In this document: in pieces, positions 1 through 7,834 of the stretch
Layout: the number at the start of each line of letters is the position of its first letter
How positions within the stretch are numbered: the stretch's first letter is position 1
Assembly (NCBI RefSeq): GCF_001305595.1
Contig: NZ_CP012403.1
Coordinates: forward strand, 208,501-272,500
Length of the DNA: 64,000 bases
Reading direction: 5' to 3'
DNA from: Azospirillum thiophilum
GTDB taxonomy: Bacteria; Pseudomonadota; Alphaproteobacteria; Azospirillales; Azospirillaceae
Made by a program: the position numbers and the translations under genes
Notes under the pieces: generated by a model
Seen by the model: only the letters and a program-made list of their open reading frames with translations
Told to the model about the DNA's origin: nothing
Databases searched by the model: none

Positions 1-489
1 GTGGAAGCGGCCCAGCACCTCGGCGAAGCCATCGGGGCGCGATACCGCCTGTGCAAGTCCCGTCAACAAACGCGTATGGCGGTCGGAATCCCCCTCCCCC
101 TGCTGCCCGGCCAGCATCGCCACGGCGATGTCCAGCGCGCCGGTCAGCGCCTGCGGCTGCACCTCTCGCAATGCTGCGACCAGATGAGACGGATTGGTGC
201 GGACGTTGGACAGGCGCGGCAGCAGCAGGCGCTTACCATTGGCATCCAGGATCTCGATGCGCGATGGGCGCATATGGGCCAATCCGGCAACCCGCATGGC
301 GCCTAGAAACCAGCGCTCCCCCTCCGCGTCGATCCAGCAGTGACCATTGAAGCGGCCGTCGGCGGTGCCGTCCAGCAGGACCACGCCATCGGTCGGCAGC
401 GGCAGGTCGATGGCGCCGAACAGGATCAGCGTGTCCTCATCCAGCAGGACGGCGGCGGTGATGTCGGCCTTGGTACTGCGGTCCTTCAT
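1..489 (-). CDS. Unidentified protein of the glycan operon, N-terminal part (cut by window edge)
   Basis: The minus-strand reading frame opens with ATG at 487-489 and stays open to base 1, giving 163 residues with no stop, so the gene continues outside the window. Its start overlaps the stop of the upstream glycosyltransferase by four bases (ATGA), so it is the fourth gene of one operon. No catalytic motif is visible in this part. Residues 15-75 look like a small beta-rich module (ILFGAIDLPLPTDG, then GHCWIDAEGERWFLGAMRV) that loosely recalls the accessory N-terminal region of the GT2 protein at 2698-4992. A second large glycosyltransferase is therefore a reasonable guess, but nothing here proves it. 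Confidence 0.7.
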   Translation of the reverse strand, partial: MKDRSTKADITAAVLLDEDTLILFGAIDLPLPTDGVVLLDGTADGRFNGHCWIDAEGERWFLGAMRVAGLAHMRPSRIEILDANGKRLLLPRLSNVRTNPSHLVAALREVQPQALTGALDIAVAMLAGQQGEGDSDRHTRLLTGLAQAVSRPDGFAEVLGRFH

Positions 490-1877
490 CGGGTGCGGAT
501 CCCCTGGCTGGTCGTGGTGGATGCGGATGTCAGAAGCTCGCCATAGAGGGCGAGGTGAAGTGAAGTGGCTTCCTCGGTCGGGCGGACAGCGGGGATGCCA
601 GCAGACAGCCGCTCCCACAGCCCGGGTTCGGTCATGGCGCGGATCATGACGCGGGCGAGATCGGCAGGGTCGTTGGGGCGGACATGCAGGCCGTCGACTC
701 CGTCACGCACCGCCTCCGCCATGCCGCCGATGCCGCTGACGATCACCGGGCGGTGATGCTGGAAGGCCTCCTGGATCACCAGAGGCGCATTCTCCCACCA
801 GATGGACGGCATCACCACCCAGTCGGCGGCGGCCATCAGTGCCGGCATCTCCTCGCGCCGGTAGGGACCGTGGGCGGTGGCGAGGCCGCGCGCCGCCTCG
901 AAGCCTTCCGTCACCTGCCGACGGAATTCCGGCGCCTGATAGAGGCTGCCGCCATGTACGGCCAGCGAAGGCGTCAGCCCGCTGTGCGCCATGCGGGCGA
1001 CGGCGTCGAGCGCGACAGTGACGCCCTTGAACGGATTCAGGTTGCCGAAATAGGCAAAGGCGTCACGCGCCACTCCAGGGCCGATGTCGCGTACGACGGC
1101 CGGCTCAACCGCCGGGCGGCTGTTCGCCATCACCTCGATATGCTCGGAATTCAGCCCCCAGTCGACATACCGGTCGCGGAGAAAACGGCTGGGCGCCAGA
1201 AAGCGGTCGACCAGACCGAACATCGCCTTGATGTGCTTCTCGCGCAGCAGGAACTGGTCCGCCGGCCGAGCGGGGAAACAGCGGTGACAGGCATCGGGCG
1301 AGGCCTGCATGCACAGCGAACGACCTCCGCCTTCGCCCTGCGGCGGCGTCACCATCTGCCCGTCGTTGGCGCAGATCGGGTAATAGTCATGCAGGGTATA
1401 GACGATCTTCGCATCCGGGCAGACGCGGCGGATCAGGAACAGCATCTCCACGCCAAGCAGCAGCGTGTGATGGACATGCACGATGTCCGGCCGGAAGGCA
1501 CGCAACAGGTTCGACAAGTCGGGAACCAACCCGTGCAGGTCGATCTGGCTCTGGTGGAAATGGTCGAAATGCCCCGCCCACAGCAACACTTCGTCCGCAC
1601 TGCGTCCCAGCGTCTGAAAACCAGTGCCGGGACGGGGCGCGCGGTGAGTGTCGTTGGTGCAGGCCAGGAACAGGCATTCCGCCCCCGCCGCCTTCAGGCC
1701 GCCGAACAGCTCGTACGCAAAGATCTCGGTGCCGCCCGGATGCAGGCTCGGGTGGTTGTGCGCGATCAGCAGCACCCGAGGTGGACGGACGGTCACCAGC
1801 GGACGGGCTGGGGGCCGCGCGGCGGGCCGGGACATGGTTTGGCCGGCGGGGACCAGCGGCAAGCGGCGGCGGCTCAT
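486..1877 (-). CDS. Glycosyltransferase family 4 protein
   Basis: Predicted cytoplasmic retaining GT-B glycosyltransferase of 463 residues, probably adding a sugar to a surface glycan. The N-terminal lobe carries the usual donor-loop region (LLIAHNHPSLHPGGTEIFAYEL), followed by a DIVHVHH segment. The C-terminal lobe holds the GT4 EX7E signature in SIWWENAPLVIQEAFQ and the GGMAEAVRDGVDGLHV segment. The ATG at 1877 overlaps the TGA of the methyltransferase gene by four bases, which favours it over an in-frame start 22 codons upstream. The gene overlaps the next gene in the same way at 486-489. The acceptor and donor sugars cannot be read from the sequence. Confidence 0.88.
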   Translation of the reverse strand: MSRRRLPLVPAGQTMSRPAARPPARPLVTVRPPRVLLIAHNHPSLHPGGTEIFAYELFGGLKAAGAECLFLACTNDTHRAPRPGTGFQTLGRSADEVLLWAGHFDHFHQSQIDLHGLVPDLSNLLRAFRPDIVHVHHTLLLGVEMLFLIRRVCPDAKIVYTLHDYYPICANDGQMVTPPQGEGGGRSLCMQASPDACHRCFPARPADQFLLREKHIKAMFGLVDRFLAPSRFLRDRYVDWGLNSEHIEVMANSRPAVEPAVVRDIGPGVARDAFAYFGNLNPFKGVTVALDAVARMAHSGLTPSLAVHGGSLYQAPEFRRQVTEGFEAARGLATAHGPYRREEMPALMAAADWVVMPSIWWENAPLVIQEAFQHHRPVIVSGIGGMAEAVRDGVDGLHVRPNDPADLARVMIRAMTEPGLWERLSAGIPAVRPTEEATSLHLALYGELLTSASTTTSQGIRTR

Positions 1878-2701
1878 CGCCCGATCCCCTTTTCTAGCAC
1901 CAGCAGATCCTGGAAATTCTCCGCCTCGCGCTGGCCGCTCCAATGACCGTGCGCAATGGCGCGGGCGGGGCGTAGGCCGCGGGCTGCGAAGCGGTCGATC
2001 AGGAATGCCTCGTCATAGGCGATCGCGGCGTTCGGATGCTCGGGATCGGCCAGCAACTCCACCTCCGGCCCATCGCGAAAGGCGGGACGGGCAGTGCCCT
2101 TGGCGATGCCTGTCCGAGCCGTGGCGTCAGCCAGGAACAGGCTGAGGAAGCAACGCCCGCCCGGCTTAAGCACCCGAGCGATTTCAGCCGCATAGCGTTC
2201 GGTATCTGCGGTGCGCAGATGGGTGATGACCGAGGTCAGGATGACGAAGTCGTAGACCCCTGCCTTGAAGGGCAGCGTCGCTGTCTCCCCCTCGATCCGA
2301 CCGTCGGGATTGTACAACCCGTTGGCGATGTCGAGATGGTGGAAGCGGAATTCCGGATAGGCCGGTGTGATGGTCGCCGCACACCAGCGGATGCCGTCGA
2401 GCACGATGTCGATGCCGTCGTAGGACGCTTCCAGATACTGGGTCAGCGGCATCGCCATGCGGCCAACGCCGCAGCCGATCTCCAGCACCCTGTGGTAGGG
2501 CCGCAGGCCGCCCAGCCGGACGAAATGGCGTAGGAATTCCGCCCCGATAGCACGGAAATCGCCGTCGCCGATGAAATGCAGTTCGGACGGCGGCACCGGC
2601 AGAAAGCAGTTGCGAGCGATCTGCGCACACAGCCATTCCAGCCGCGGATCGGTCTGGCGGCGCAGAACGGCAAGCTGCGGACTCGGCAGAAGCGCGTTCA
2701 T
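1874..2701 (-). CDS. Class I SAM-dependent methyltransferase
   Basis: A 275-residue protein with a Rossmann-type SAM-binding fold. Motif I is VLEIGCGVGRMAMPL, a second acidic strand reads YDGIDIVLDGI, and the later DFVILTSVITHL and LKPGGRCFLSLFL segments match methyltransferase motifs of the UbiE/Methyltransf_11/25 type. The chosen ATG at 2701 overlaps the stop of the GT2 gene (ATGA). A longer open frame upstream lies wholly inside the neighbouring gene and is a shadow. Its place between two glycosyltransferases suggests that it methylates a sugar or the non-reducing end of a surface polysaccharide. The substrate is inferred from context only. Confidence 0.85.
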   Translation of the reverse strand: MNALLPSPQLAVLRRQTDPRLEWLCAQIARNCFLPVPPSELHFIGDGDFRAIGAEFLRHFVRLGGLRPYHRVLEIGCGVGRMAMPLTQYLEASYDGIDIVLDGIRWCAATITPAYPEFRFHHLDIANGLYNPDGRIEGETATLPFKAGVYDFVILTSVITHLRTADTERYAAEIARVLKPGGRCFLSLFLADATARTGIAKGTARPAFRDGPEVELLADPEHPNAAIAYDEAFLIDRFAARGLRPARAIAHGHWSGQREAENFQDLLVLEKGIGR

Positions 2702-4992
2702 CGTGTCACCTGTGCTGCTGTCTTGCCGGCCCGTTTGCGCGCCGGAGGAGGCGCCTCGTCGTGGGCGCACCAGTCGCGCGCCATCAGTTCGGCCATGCGG
2801 TCGGCCCAGCGGCGACCATGGAGCCAGCGGTTGTATTCGGAAGCGACTCCGCGGGTGTAACCCTGGTGCCGGCCGATGGAGCGGCGTTCCAGATGGTACA
2901 GTTCCACCGACGGCGCGTATCGGATGTCGAGCCCCTGGCCGCGCATGCGCAGGCAGAGGTCCGAATCCTCGAAATCGCCGATGACATAGTCCTCGCAGAA
3001 GCCGTTGGCCGCCGCGAAAACGGAGCGGGTGGTCAGCAAACAGGCGCCGGTGACGCCTGGTACGGACCGGGGCCGGCAAGCAGGCGCGAAGTCGCGCGGC
3101 AGCCCTTTGAAGTAATGATGATTATACCAAGCGCCTTGCAGATCTCGGTCGAAGTAGAGCCCGGCATGCTGGAGACTATCGTCGTCGAACAGCAGCTTCG
3201 GCCCGACCGCGCCGACGCCCGGACACTCCTCCAGCGCCGCGACCAGTTGCGGCAGCCAGCCGGCGCGGTCGGGCACCACGTCGGAATTCAGGAACAGCAG
3301 CCGGTTGCCACGCGCTACTGCAACGCCGGCATTGTTGGCGGCCGAATAGCCGTAATTGGCACTCTGCACCAGCAACACCATCGGCAGGCCGTAGAGCCCG
3401 TGGAAGCCGTGCAGCAGATGCACCACCTCGTCGCGTTGTTCCGGGCTGTCGAGCACGAAGACCAGTTCGACATCGGCCATCGCCGAGTCGGTGGCGAAGC
3501 TGGATATCTGGAAGCGCAGGAACTCAAGAGTGCGGTAGAGCGGAATGATCACCGACACCGGGGGCTTTGCCTTCCGCTCGCCATAAACGACCAGTTCCGG
3601 CTCACCGCGGGTGGCGAGGTGGGCCGCGTGAAGCGGGGCAACGGCCGGGAACATGACGTGCTCCAACAGGTCCGGCGTGGCGAAGCGTGGCGGCAGGCTA
3701 CCCAGCACCGCGGCACGGGCATCGGCATGCGCGTGCGGGCGCGGCGGTGGCACAAGGCGCAGGGCACCGCCCGACGCCAACCGCAGTTCCGCAGTCACCT
3801 GGAGCGCCTCCGCCGGCTCCGGGGGGCCCGGCAAGTGCAGGACGAAGCCGCTGCGGTCGATGCCGGTGCTTCCGTACAGCGTCGCGACGTCCTCGCGCGG
3901 AAAGCGCTTCGCGAAGCGCTCCACCCGTCGCTCGCCGCCGAAGGGAGTACGCACCACCAGTTCGGCCGCCAACCTATGCGGATCGTGCAGCCAGCCGGCG
4001 AGGAACAGTCCACCATCGGGCGCCGGAATGGCGAGGTCGAGCGAGGCACCGATCGGGCGCTTGGCGTCGGCCACCTGCCGGCGCGGCAGCGGTGCCAGCG
4101 CCTGCAGTTCGCCGACAGCCGCCGCGGCGGAGGCGTCGCTGCGCCCCCGCTTGGCCAGGCAGACAAGCAGATAATGACGCAGTGTTGCCGCCGTGCCGGG
4201 ACGGGCATTCAGTCGGTCGGTCAGGGTCGGCAGCGCGGCCGGCTCGTCGGGAAAGCGTCGGCAGGCGACGCCATTGGCACCCAGCACCACCAGCAGGTTG
4301 CCGGGTGCGCACAGGCCCCGGTCGACCAGCAGATCAAAGGCGATGCGACCCTTGCCCGTCGGGTCTGCGCCAATGCAGACATCGAAGGGCGCCCGCACCA
4401 CCGCTCCTGGCGACAGAATCACCAGACCGCTTATGGCGCCGAACCGGCCCGACAGCGCCCCGGCACACAACAGCATGTCACCGCCTGCGATGGCTCGGAT
4501 CGTCAATGCGGGCGGCTCCGCCGCGTAATCCAGCACCAGCCGGCGGCACAGTGCGACGAAAACCGCGTCGCGGCGCAGCAGTGGGGTGGAGCAGGCGAAA
4601 TCGAAGAGGAAGCGCAACACCCGCAGCCGGGCCGCACCATCCAGACTGCCCAACAAGCCCGCGGTATCGATGTCGGCGCCGCCGGTTTCGGTTCGCAGTT
4701 CGGCAATGACCCGGTTGTTGGCGATGAAATGGATTGGCGCCCGCGGGTCGCGGGGCGCCGGCAGGATCGACAACATACGCCGGCCGCCCCAGCCGGTGTC
4801 GACGCTCAGCGTGGTGAAGGGCGGGCGTACCGCTTCGCCATTGACGCTCGGCGTGATCGGACCGGCCTGTTCGGCCGAACGCCCCATCGGACCGTCCATG
4901 GTCCAGGAAACCAGCAGAAAACTGCGGCCCAGCACCAGACGTTGGGCGGGAGCGATCGACACTGAATTCGGCAAAACGGCGATGACGGTCAT
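2698..4992 (-). CDS. Large GT2-family glycosyltransferase with N-terminal accessory region
   Basis: A 764-residue protein. Residues from about 476 form a GT-A domain of family 2: PVSVIIPLYRTLEFL, the nucleotide-binding NYGYSAANNAG segment, the metal-site strand LFLNSDVVPD, and a C-terminal GDFEDSDLCLRMRGQG segment typical of rhamnosyl/O-antigen type GT2 enzymes. The first roughly 470 residues show no catalytic motif and look like beta-rich modules (for example GLFLAGWLHDPH). The start at 4992 was chosen because the conserved-looking sequence begins there (MTVIAVLPNS). It has only a weak GGGAA-like ribosome site, and the frame is open further upstream. It heads an operon with two further glycan genes and an edge-cut gene. 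A hairpin upstream separates it from the RTX gene. Confidence 0.85.
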   Translation of the reverse strand: MTVIAVLPNSVSIAPAQRLVLGRSFLLVSWTMDGPMGRSAEQAGPITPSVNGEAVRPPFTTLSVDTGWGGRRMLSILPAPRDPRAPIHFIANNRVIAELRTETGGADIDTAGLLGSLDGAARLRVLRFLFDFACSTPLLRRDAVFVALCRRLVLDYAAEPPALTIRAIAGGDMLLCAGALSGRFGAISGLVILSPGAVVRAPFDVCIGADPTGKGRIAFDLLVDRGLCAPGNLLVVLGANGVACRRFPDEPAALPTLTDRLNARPGTAATLRHYLLVCLAKRGRSDASAAAAVGELQALAPLPRRQVADAKRPIGASLDLAIPAPDGGLFLAGWLHDPHRLAAELVVRTPFGGERRVERFAKRFPREDVATLYGSTGIDRSGFVLHLPGPPEPAEALQVTAELRLASGGALRLVPPPRPHAHADARAAVLGSLPPRFATPDLLEHVMFPAVAPLHAAHLATRGEPELVVYGERKAKPPVSVIIPLYRTLEFLRFQISSFATDSAMADVELVFVLDSPEQRDEVVHLLHGFHGLYGLPMVLLVQSANYGYSAANNAGVAVARGNRLLFLNSDVVPDRAGWLPQLVAALEECPGVGAVGPKLLFDDDSLQHAGLYFDRDLQGAWYNHHYFKGLPRDFAPACRPRSVPGVTGACLLTTRSVFAAANGFCEDYVIGDFEDSDLCLRMRGQGLDIRYAPSVELYHLERRSIGRHQGYTRGVASEYNRWLHGRRWADRMAELMARDWCAHDEAPPPARKRAGKTAAQVTR

Positions 4993-5076
4993 GGATGGGT
5001 TTCCCGGCAGCGTCGAAAAATGGCGGAGTAGGACAGGTTTGGATGGAAGCGATCCGGACGGAATTCGGGCAAAGAG

Positions 5077-5107
5077 GGACCGGCGGCGACTTCGAAGCCA
5101 CCGGTCC
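5077..5107 (-). terminator. Likely intrinsic terminator of the RTX gene
   Basis: On the minus strand the bases form an 11-bp stem (GGACCGG-U-GGC against GCC-G-CCGGUCC, one G-U wobble) around a nine-base loop, followed by CTCTTT. It lies 37 bases past the RTX stop codon and before the start of the glycan operon, so it would separate the two transcription units. The U-tract is short. Confidence 0.6.
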
Positions 5108-5144
5108 ATCCTTTTCACGCCTCAAATCAGGACGCGTCGTTCAG

Positions 5145-5966
5145 TCAGTGGATGACGAAGAAGTCGTTCGGGTGGTTGTGGACTTCGTCGGCCGATACAC
5201 CCTTCAGAGTGATGCTGTCGCCATGGCCGAGGTCGATCACGGCATCACCGTTGTGGTCGGTAACGCGAGCAGCCAGATCCACGGCGTCCGTCACCTTCAG
5301 GCCGTTAATGTTGCGGGAGATCTGCAGCATGTCTTCGCCCGCCTTGAAGTCCAGGACCACGTCCTGGCCACCGCCGCCGGAGAAGATGAAGACGTCGTGG
5401 CCAGCGCCCCCGGACAGCAGGTCATCTCCCTTGCCACCTTCAAGTCGGTCGTTGCCTTCGTCGCCGAACAGCGTGTCGTCACCGTCGCCACCGCTCAGCA
5501 TGTCGTTGCCAGTACCGCCGCGCAGGATGTCGTCTCCCTTGCCGCCGTCCAATACGTCGTCGTGACCGCCGCCGAACAGGATGTCGTCGCCCTTGCCGCC
5601 AGTCAGGATGTCGGCGCCGTCGCCCCCCGACAACACATCGTCGCCATTGCCGCCGTCCAGCACGTCGCGGCCGGCACCACCGATCAGAACGTCGTCACCA
5701 TTCCCCCCCAGGATGATGTCGTCGCCCGAACCACCGTCGATGATATCGTTGCCGTTACCCCCCAGCAACACATCCGCCGACGCCCCGCCATGCAGCACAT
5801 CCTGTCCGTTCCCCCCGAACAGGGCATCGTGCCCATCGCCGCCGAGCAGGGTGTCGTTTCCGTTGCCCCCCAGCAACAGATCGTCGCCCTGCCCGCCGTC
5901 GAGCAGATCGGCATGATTGGTGCCGATCTTCACGTCGTCGTAGCTGCCCCCAGGAACCGTAGCCAT
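5145..5966 (-). CDS. Repeat-only RTX calcium-binding protein, probable type I secretion substrate
   Basis: A 273-residue acidic protein. After a 23-residue leader, residues 24-194 are 19 uninterrupted nonapeptides of the GGxGxDxLx type, which fold into a calcium-filled parallel beta-roll in RTX proteins. The remaining ~80 residues (HDVFIFSGGGGQDVVLDF onward) look like the usual RTX C-terminal flank, ending in DFFVIH, where the uncleaved type I secretion signal lies. There is no N-terminal signal peptide and no enzymatic domain. An AAGGAG ribosome site lies nine bases before the ATG. The type I ABC and fusion-protein genes lie just upstream on the same strand, so secretion by them is likely. 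Its job outside the cell (adhesion, matrix or calcium scaffold) is unknown. Confidence 0.88.
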   Translation of the reverse strand: MATVPGGSYDDVKIGTNHADLLDGGQGDDLLLGGNGNDTLLGGDGHDALFGGNGQDVLHGGASADVLLGGNGNDIIDGGSGDDIILGGNGDDVLIGGAGRDVLDGGNGDDVLSGGDGADILTGGKGDDILFGGGHDDVLDGGKGDDILRGGTGNDMLSGGDGDDTLFGDEGNDRLEGGKGDDLLSGGAGHDVFIFSGGGGQDVVLDFKAGEDMLQISRNINGLKVTDAVDLAARVTDHNGDAVIDLGHGDSITLKGVSADEVHNHPNDFFVIH

Positions 5967-6496
5967 CGTAGGTGTCTCCTTGCGATGTGATTGGATTTTT
6001 GGGCCGTCATTTGCGGCCTCGCTCGAAAGGGTGAGCTTGCCCGTTCGATGTAACCAAAACTATAGGGGGGATAGTGTGATAAAACGCGGACCATGGAAAG
6101 AGGAAGTTGAGTCAAAACAGCAGATTCTCACAGAAAAATACGTTACTATTATTTTAAAAAAGACAGTTATTATGATTTGCTTCGAATTTCTAAGCAGTTT
6201 AAATTTTAAATAATAATTGCCTCGCAAACGTTTTTCCTACAAATCCGCTGACATGGCTTGGACCTCAGGCTCTAGTTTTATTTATAAAAAAGAGAGTCTT
6301 GAAACCATCCCGCCGGAAAGGGCCTCGGGGGCCGTATGGCGCGCGCCTCCACTCCAAAACCCACGCGCCGGACAAGCGAAAGGGCCGACGTGGGGGCGCC
6401 GGCCCTTTCCCGGAGCCGCTGCGGAGAGTGGAAGACCGCAAGGACCCCGGCCCGCACCGGCCCAAACGGGAGAGGCCGGTGGGACGGGTGATTCCG
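5967..6496. other. 530-base spacer with an AT-rich core upstream of the RTX gene
   Basis: Bases about 6100-6300 are strikingly AT-rich for this window, with runs such as ATTATTTTAAAAA and TTTAAATTTTAAATAAT. The spacer should hold the RTX promoter, but I see no convincing -35/-10 pair; a minus-strand TATAGT (6064-6059) has a poor -35 partner. A terminator-like hairpin lies at 6378-6409. The open frames crossing it look non-coding. Confidence 0.6.
6378..6409 (-). terminator. Hairpin downstream of the membrane fusion protein gene
   Basis: A perfect 10-bp stem (GAAAGGGCCG at 6378-6387 with CGGCCCTTTC at 6400-6409) encloses a 12-base loop, about 90 bases after the HlyD-family stop codon. No long U-tract follows on the minus strand, so it is a plausible but not classical terminator. 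Confidence 0.5.
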
Positions 6497-7834
6497 CTAC
6501 TTCTCTCGGAACGCTCTCTGGAGGCCGTCAGTCAATGGCGTCAGGAAATACTCGATGGCGCGGCGGGCATGGCCATGAATCATCACCTCCGCCGGCATGC
6601 CGGGATGCAGCTCGACTCCCGGAAGCGCCTTAAGCTCGGTGGCATCCATGCTGATCCGCACAGCAAAATAGAAGGTACCGGTGCGCTCGTCCTCCAACTG
6701 GTCGGCGGACAACGCCACCACTTGGCCAGCCACCGGCGGGACGGCACGCTGGCGGTAACCGGTCAGCTTCACCATCGCCTTGCTACCGACCTCGACATTC
6801 TGCACATCGTGGGGCGAGACGCGGGCCTCGACTATCATGGCGTCATCCTGCGGCACGATGTCGAGAATACCGGCGCCGGCCGGAACGACGCCGCCCGGCG
6901 TGAAGAACTTCAGGCCGGTGATCCGCCCCGCCTGCGGTGCGGTGACCGCTTGACGCAGCAGCACGTCGTCGGCACTGCGCAGCCGTTCCGACAGGTCGGA
7001 AACGGCTGCCTGGGCGGTTTGGAGATCGGTCGACACCCCCGACCGCCGCGTGTTGCCAATGTTGATCATCTCCAGCTCGGCGGCGGCGATTGCCTGTTCC
7101 GCCTTGGACTTGTTCGCCATCAGTTCCCCCAGCCGGCCTTGCGAATCCGCGACGTTGCGCTGGAGTTCCAGCAGGCGCGGCCGGCGCTCGTATCCCTTGG
7201 CCAGCAGGCCCTGAACCACCCGCTGCTCGTCCTCGGTGTAACGCAACCGGTCGGCCGTGGCGACGCGCTGCGCTTCCAGCGCCACGATCTGGTCGCGCAG
7301 TTGCGAAATCTGCCGGCGCTGAATGCCCAACTGCGCCTCGTAGCTGTCGCGGCGAGACCTGAACAGCCGCTCTTCGACCGCCAGTGCCTCGGCCGCCACA
7401 GGGTTGTCGTGCGCCGCCTTGACGAGATCGGCGGCGAACAGCGGGGCCGGCGAGTCGGACTGCTCTGCCCGCAGGCGGCCGAGCCGGGCCAGCGCAGTCC
7501 AGTGCTGCCCCTGCAACTGAGCCACCACCGCCTGGCTCTGCGTCGAATCCATCCGCAGCAATACCTGTCCCGCCTGCACGAGGTCGCCGTCCTTGACCAG
7601 CAAGTCGCGCAGGATGCCGCCTTCGAGATGCGAGATGGTCTTGCGATGGCTTTCCACCATCACCGTCCCAGCAGCCAGTGCTGCGCTGTCCAAATCGGCG
7701 GTGCAGGCCCAGCCCAGGAAACCACCGAAGCCGACCAGCACGGCCAACGCTCCGGCAAGAGCGGTGTTGCGCAGCGACGGCTCGGCCGGCATCACATCTA
7801 TCGTTGCCGTCCAAATGGCAGGGCTATCACTCAT
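6497..7834 (-). CDS. HlyD-family membrane fusion protein of a type I secretion system
   Basis: A 445-residue periplasmic adaptor that would link the inner-membrane ABC protein to an outer-membrane TolC-type channel. It has one N-terminal membrane helix at about residues 24-45, a lipoyl-like half (ISHLEGGILRDLLVKDGDLVQAGQVLLRMDS), a long alpha-helical hairpin rich in Q/R/E, the returning lipoyl half (TAPQAGRITGLKFFTPGGVVPAG) and a C-terminal beta domain ending near GMPAEVMIHG. This layout matches HlyD/PrtE proteins. Its ATG overlaps the ABC gene's stop (ATGA), so the two are translationally coupled. No TolC gene lies in the window, so the outer channel must be encoded elsewhere. Confidence 0.9.
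   Translation of the reverse strand: MSDSPAIWTATIDVMPAEPSLRNTALAGALAVLVGFGGFLGWACTADLDSAALAAGTVMVESHRKTISHLEGGILRDLLVKDGDLVQAGQVLLRMDSTQSQAVVAQLQGQHWTALARLGRLRAEQSDSPAPLFAADLVKAAHDNPVAAEALAVEERLFRSRRDSYEAQLGIQRRQISQLRDQIVALEAQRVATADRLRYTEDEQRVVQGLLAKGYERRPRLLELQRNVADSQGRLGELMANKSKAEQAIAAAELEMINIGNTRRSGVSTDLQTAQAAVSDLSERLRSADDVLLRQAVTAPQAGRITGLKFFTPGGVVPAGAGILDIVPQDDAMIVEARVSPHDVQNVEVGSKAMVKLTGYRQRAVPPVAGQVVALSADQLEDERTGTFYFAVRISMDATELKALPGVELHPGMPAEVMIHGHARRAIEYFLTPLTDGLQRAFREK

Noticed and set aside
684..4965. Long plus-strand frames opposite the glycosyltransferase operon (420 and 734 codons)
   Set aside because: Composition is typical of reverse-strand frames in high-GC DNA, while the minus strand encodes clear GT and methyltransferase motifs with ATGA overlaps.
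5209..5896. Regular short repeats resembling a CRISPR array
   Set aside because: The periodicity is 27 bases, in frame, and encodes RTX nonapeptides. There are no distinct spacers and no cas genes.
5980..6213. A 77-codon open frame in the AT-rich spacer
   Set aside because: It has no ribosome site, an unusual codon pattern for this genome and low-complexity sequence; the AT patch alone explains the open frame.
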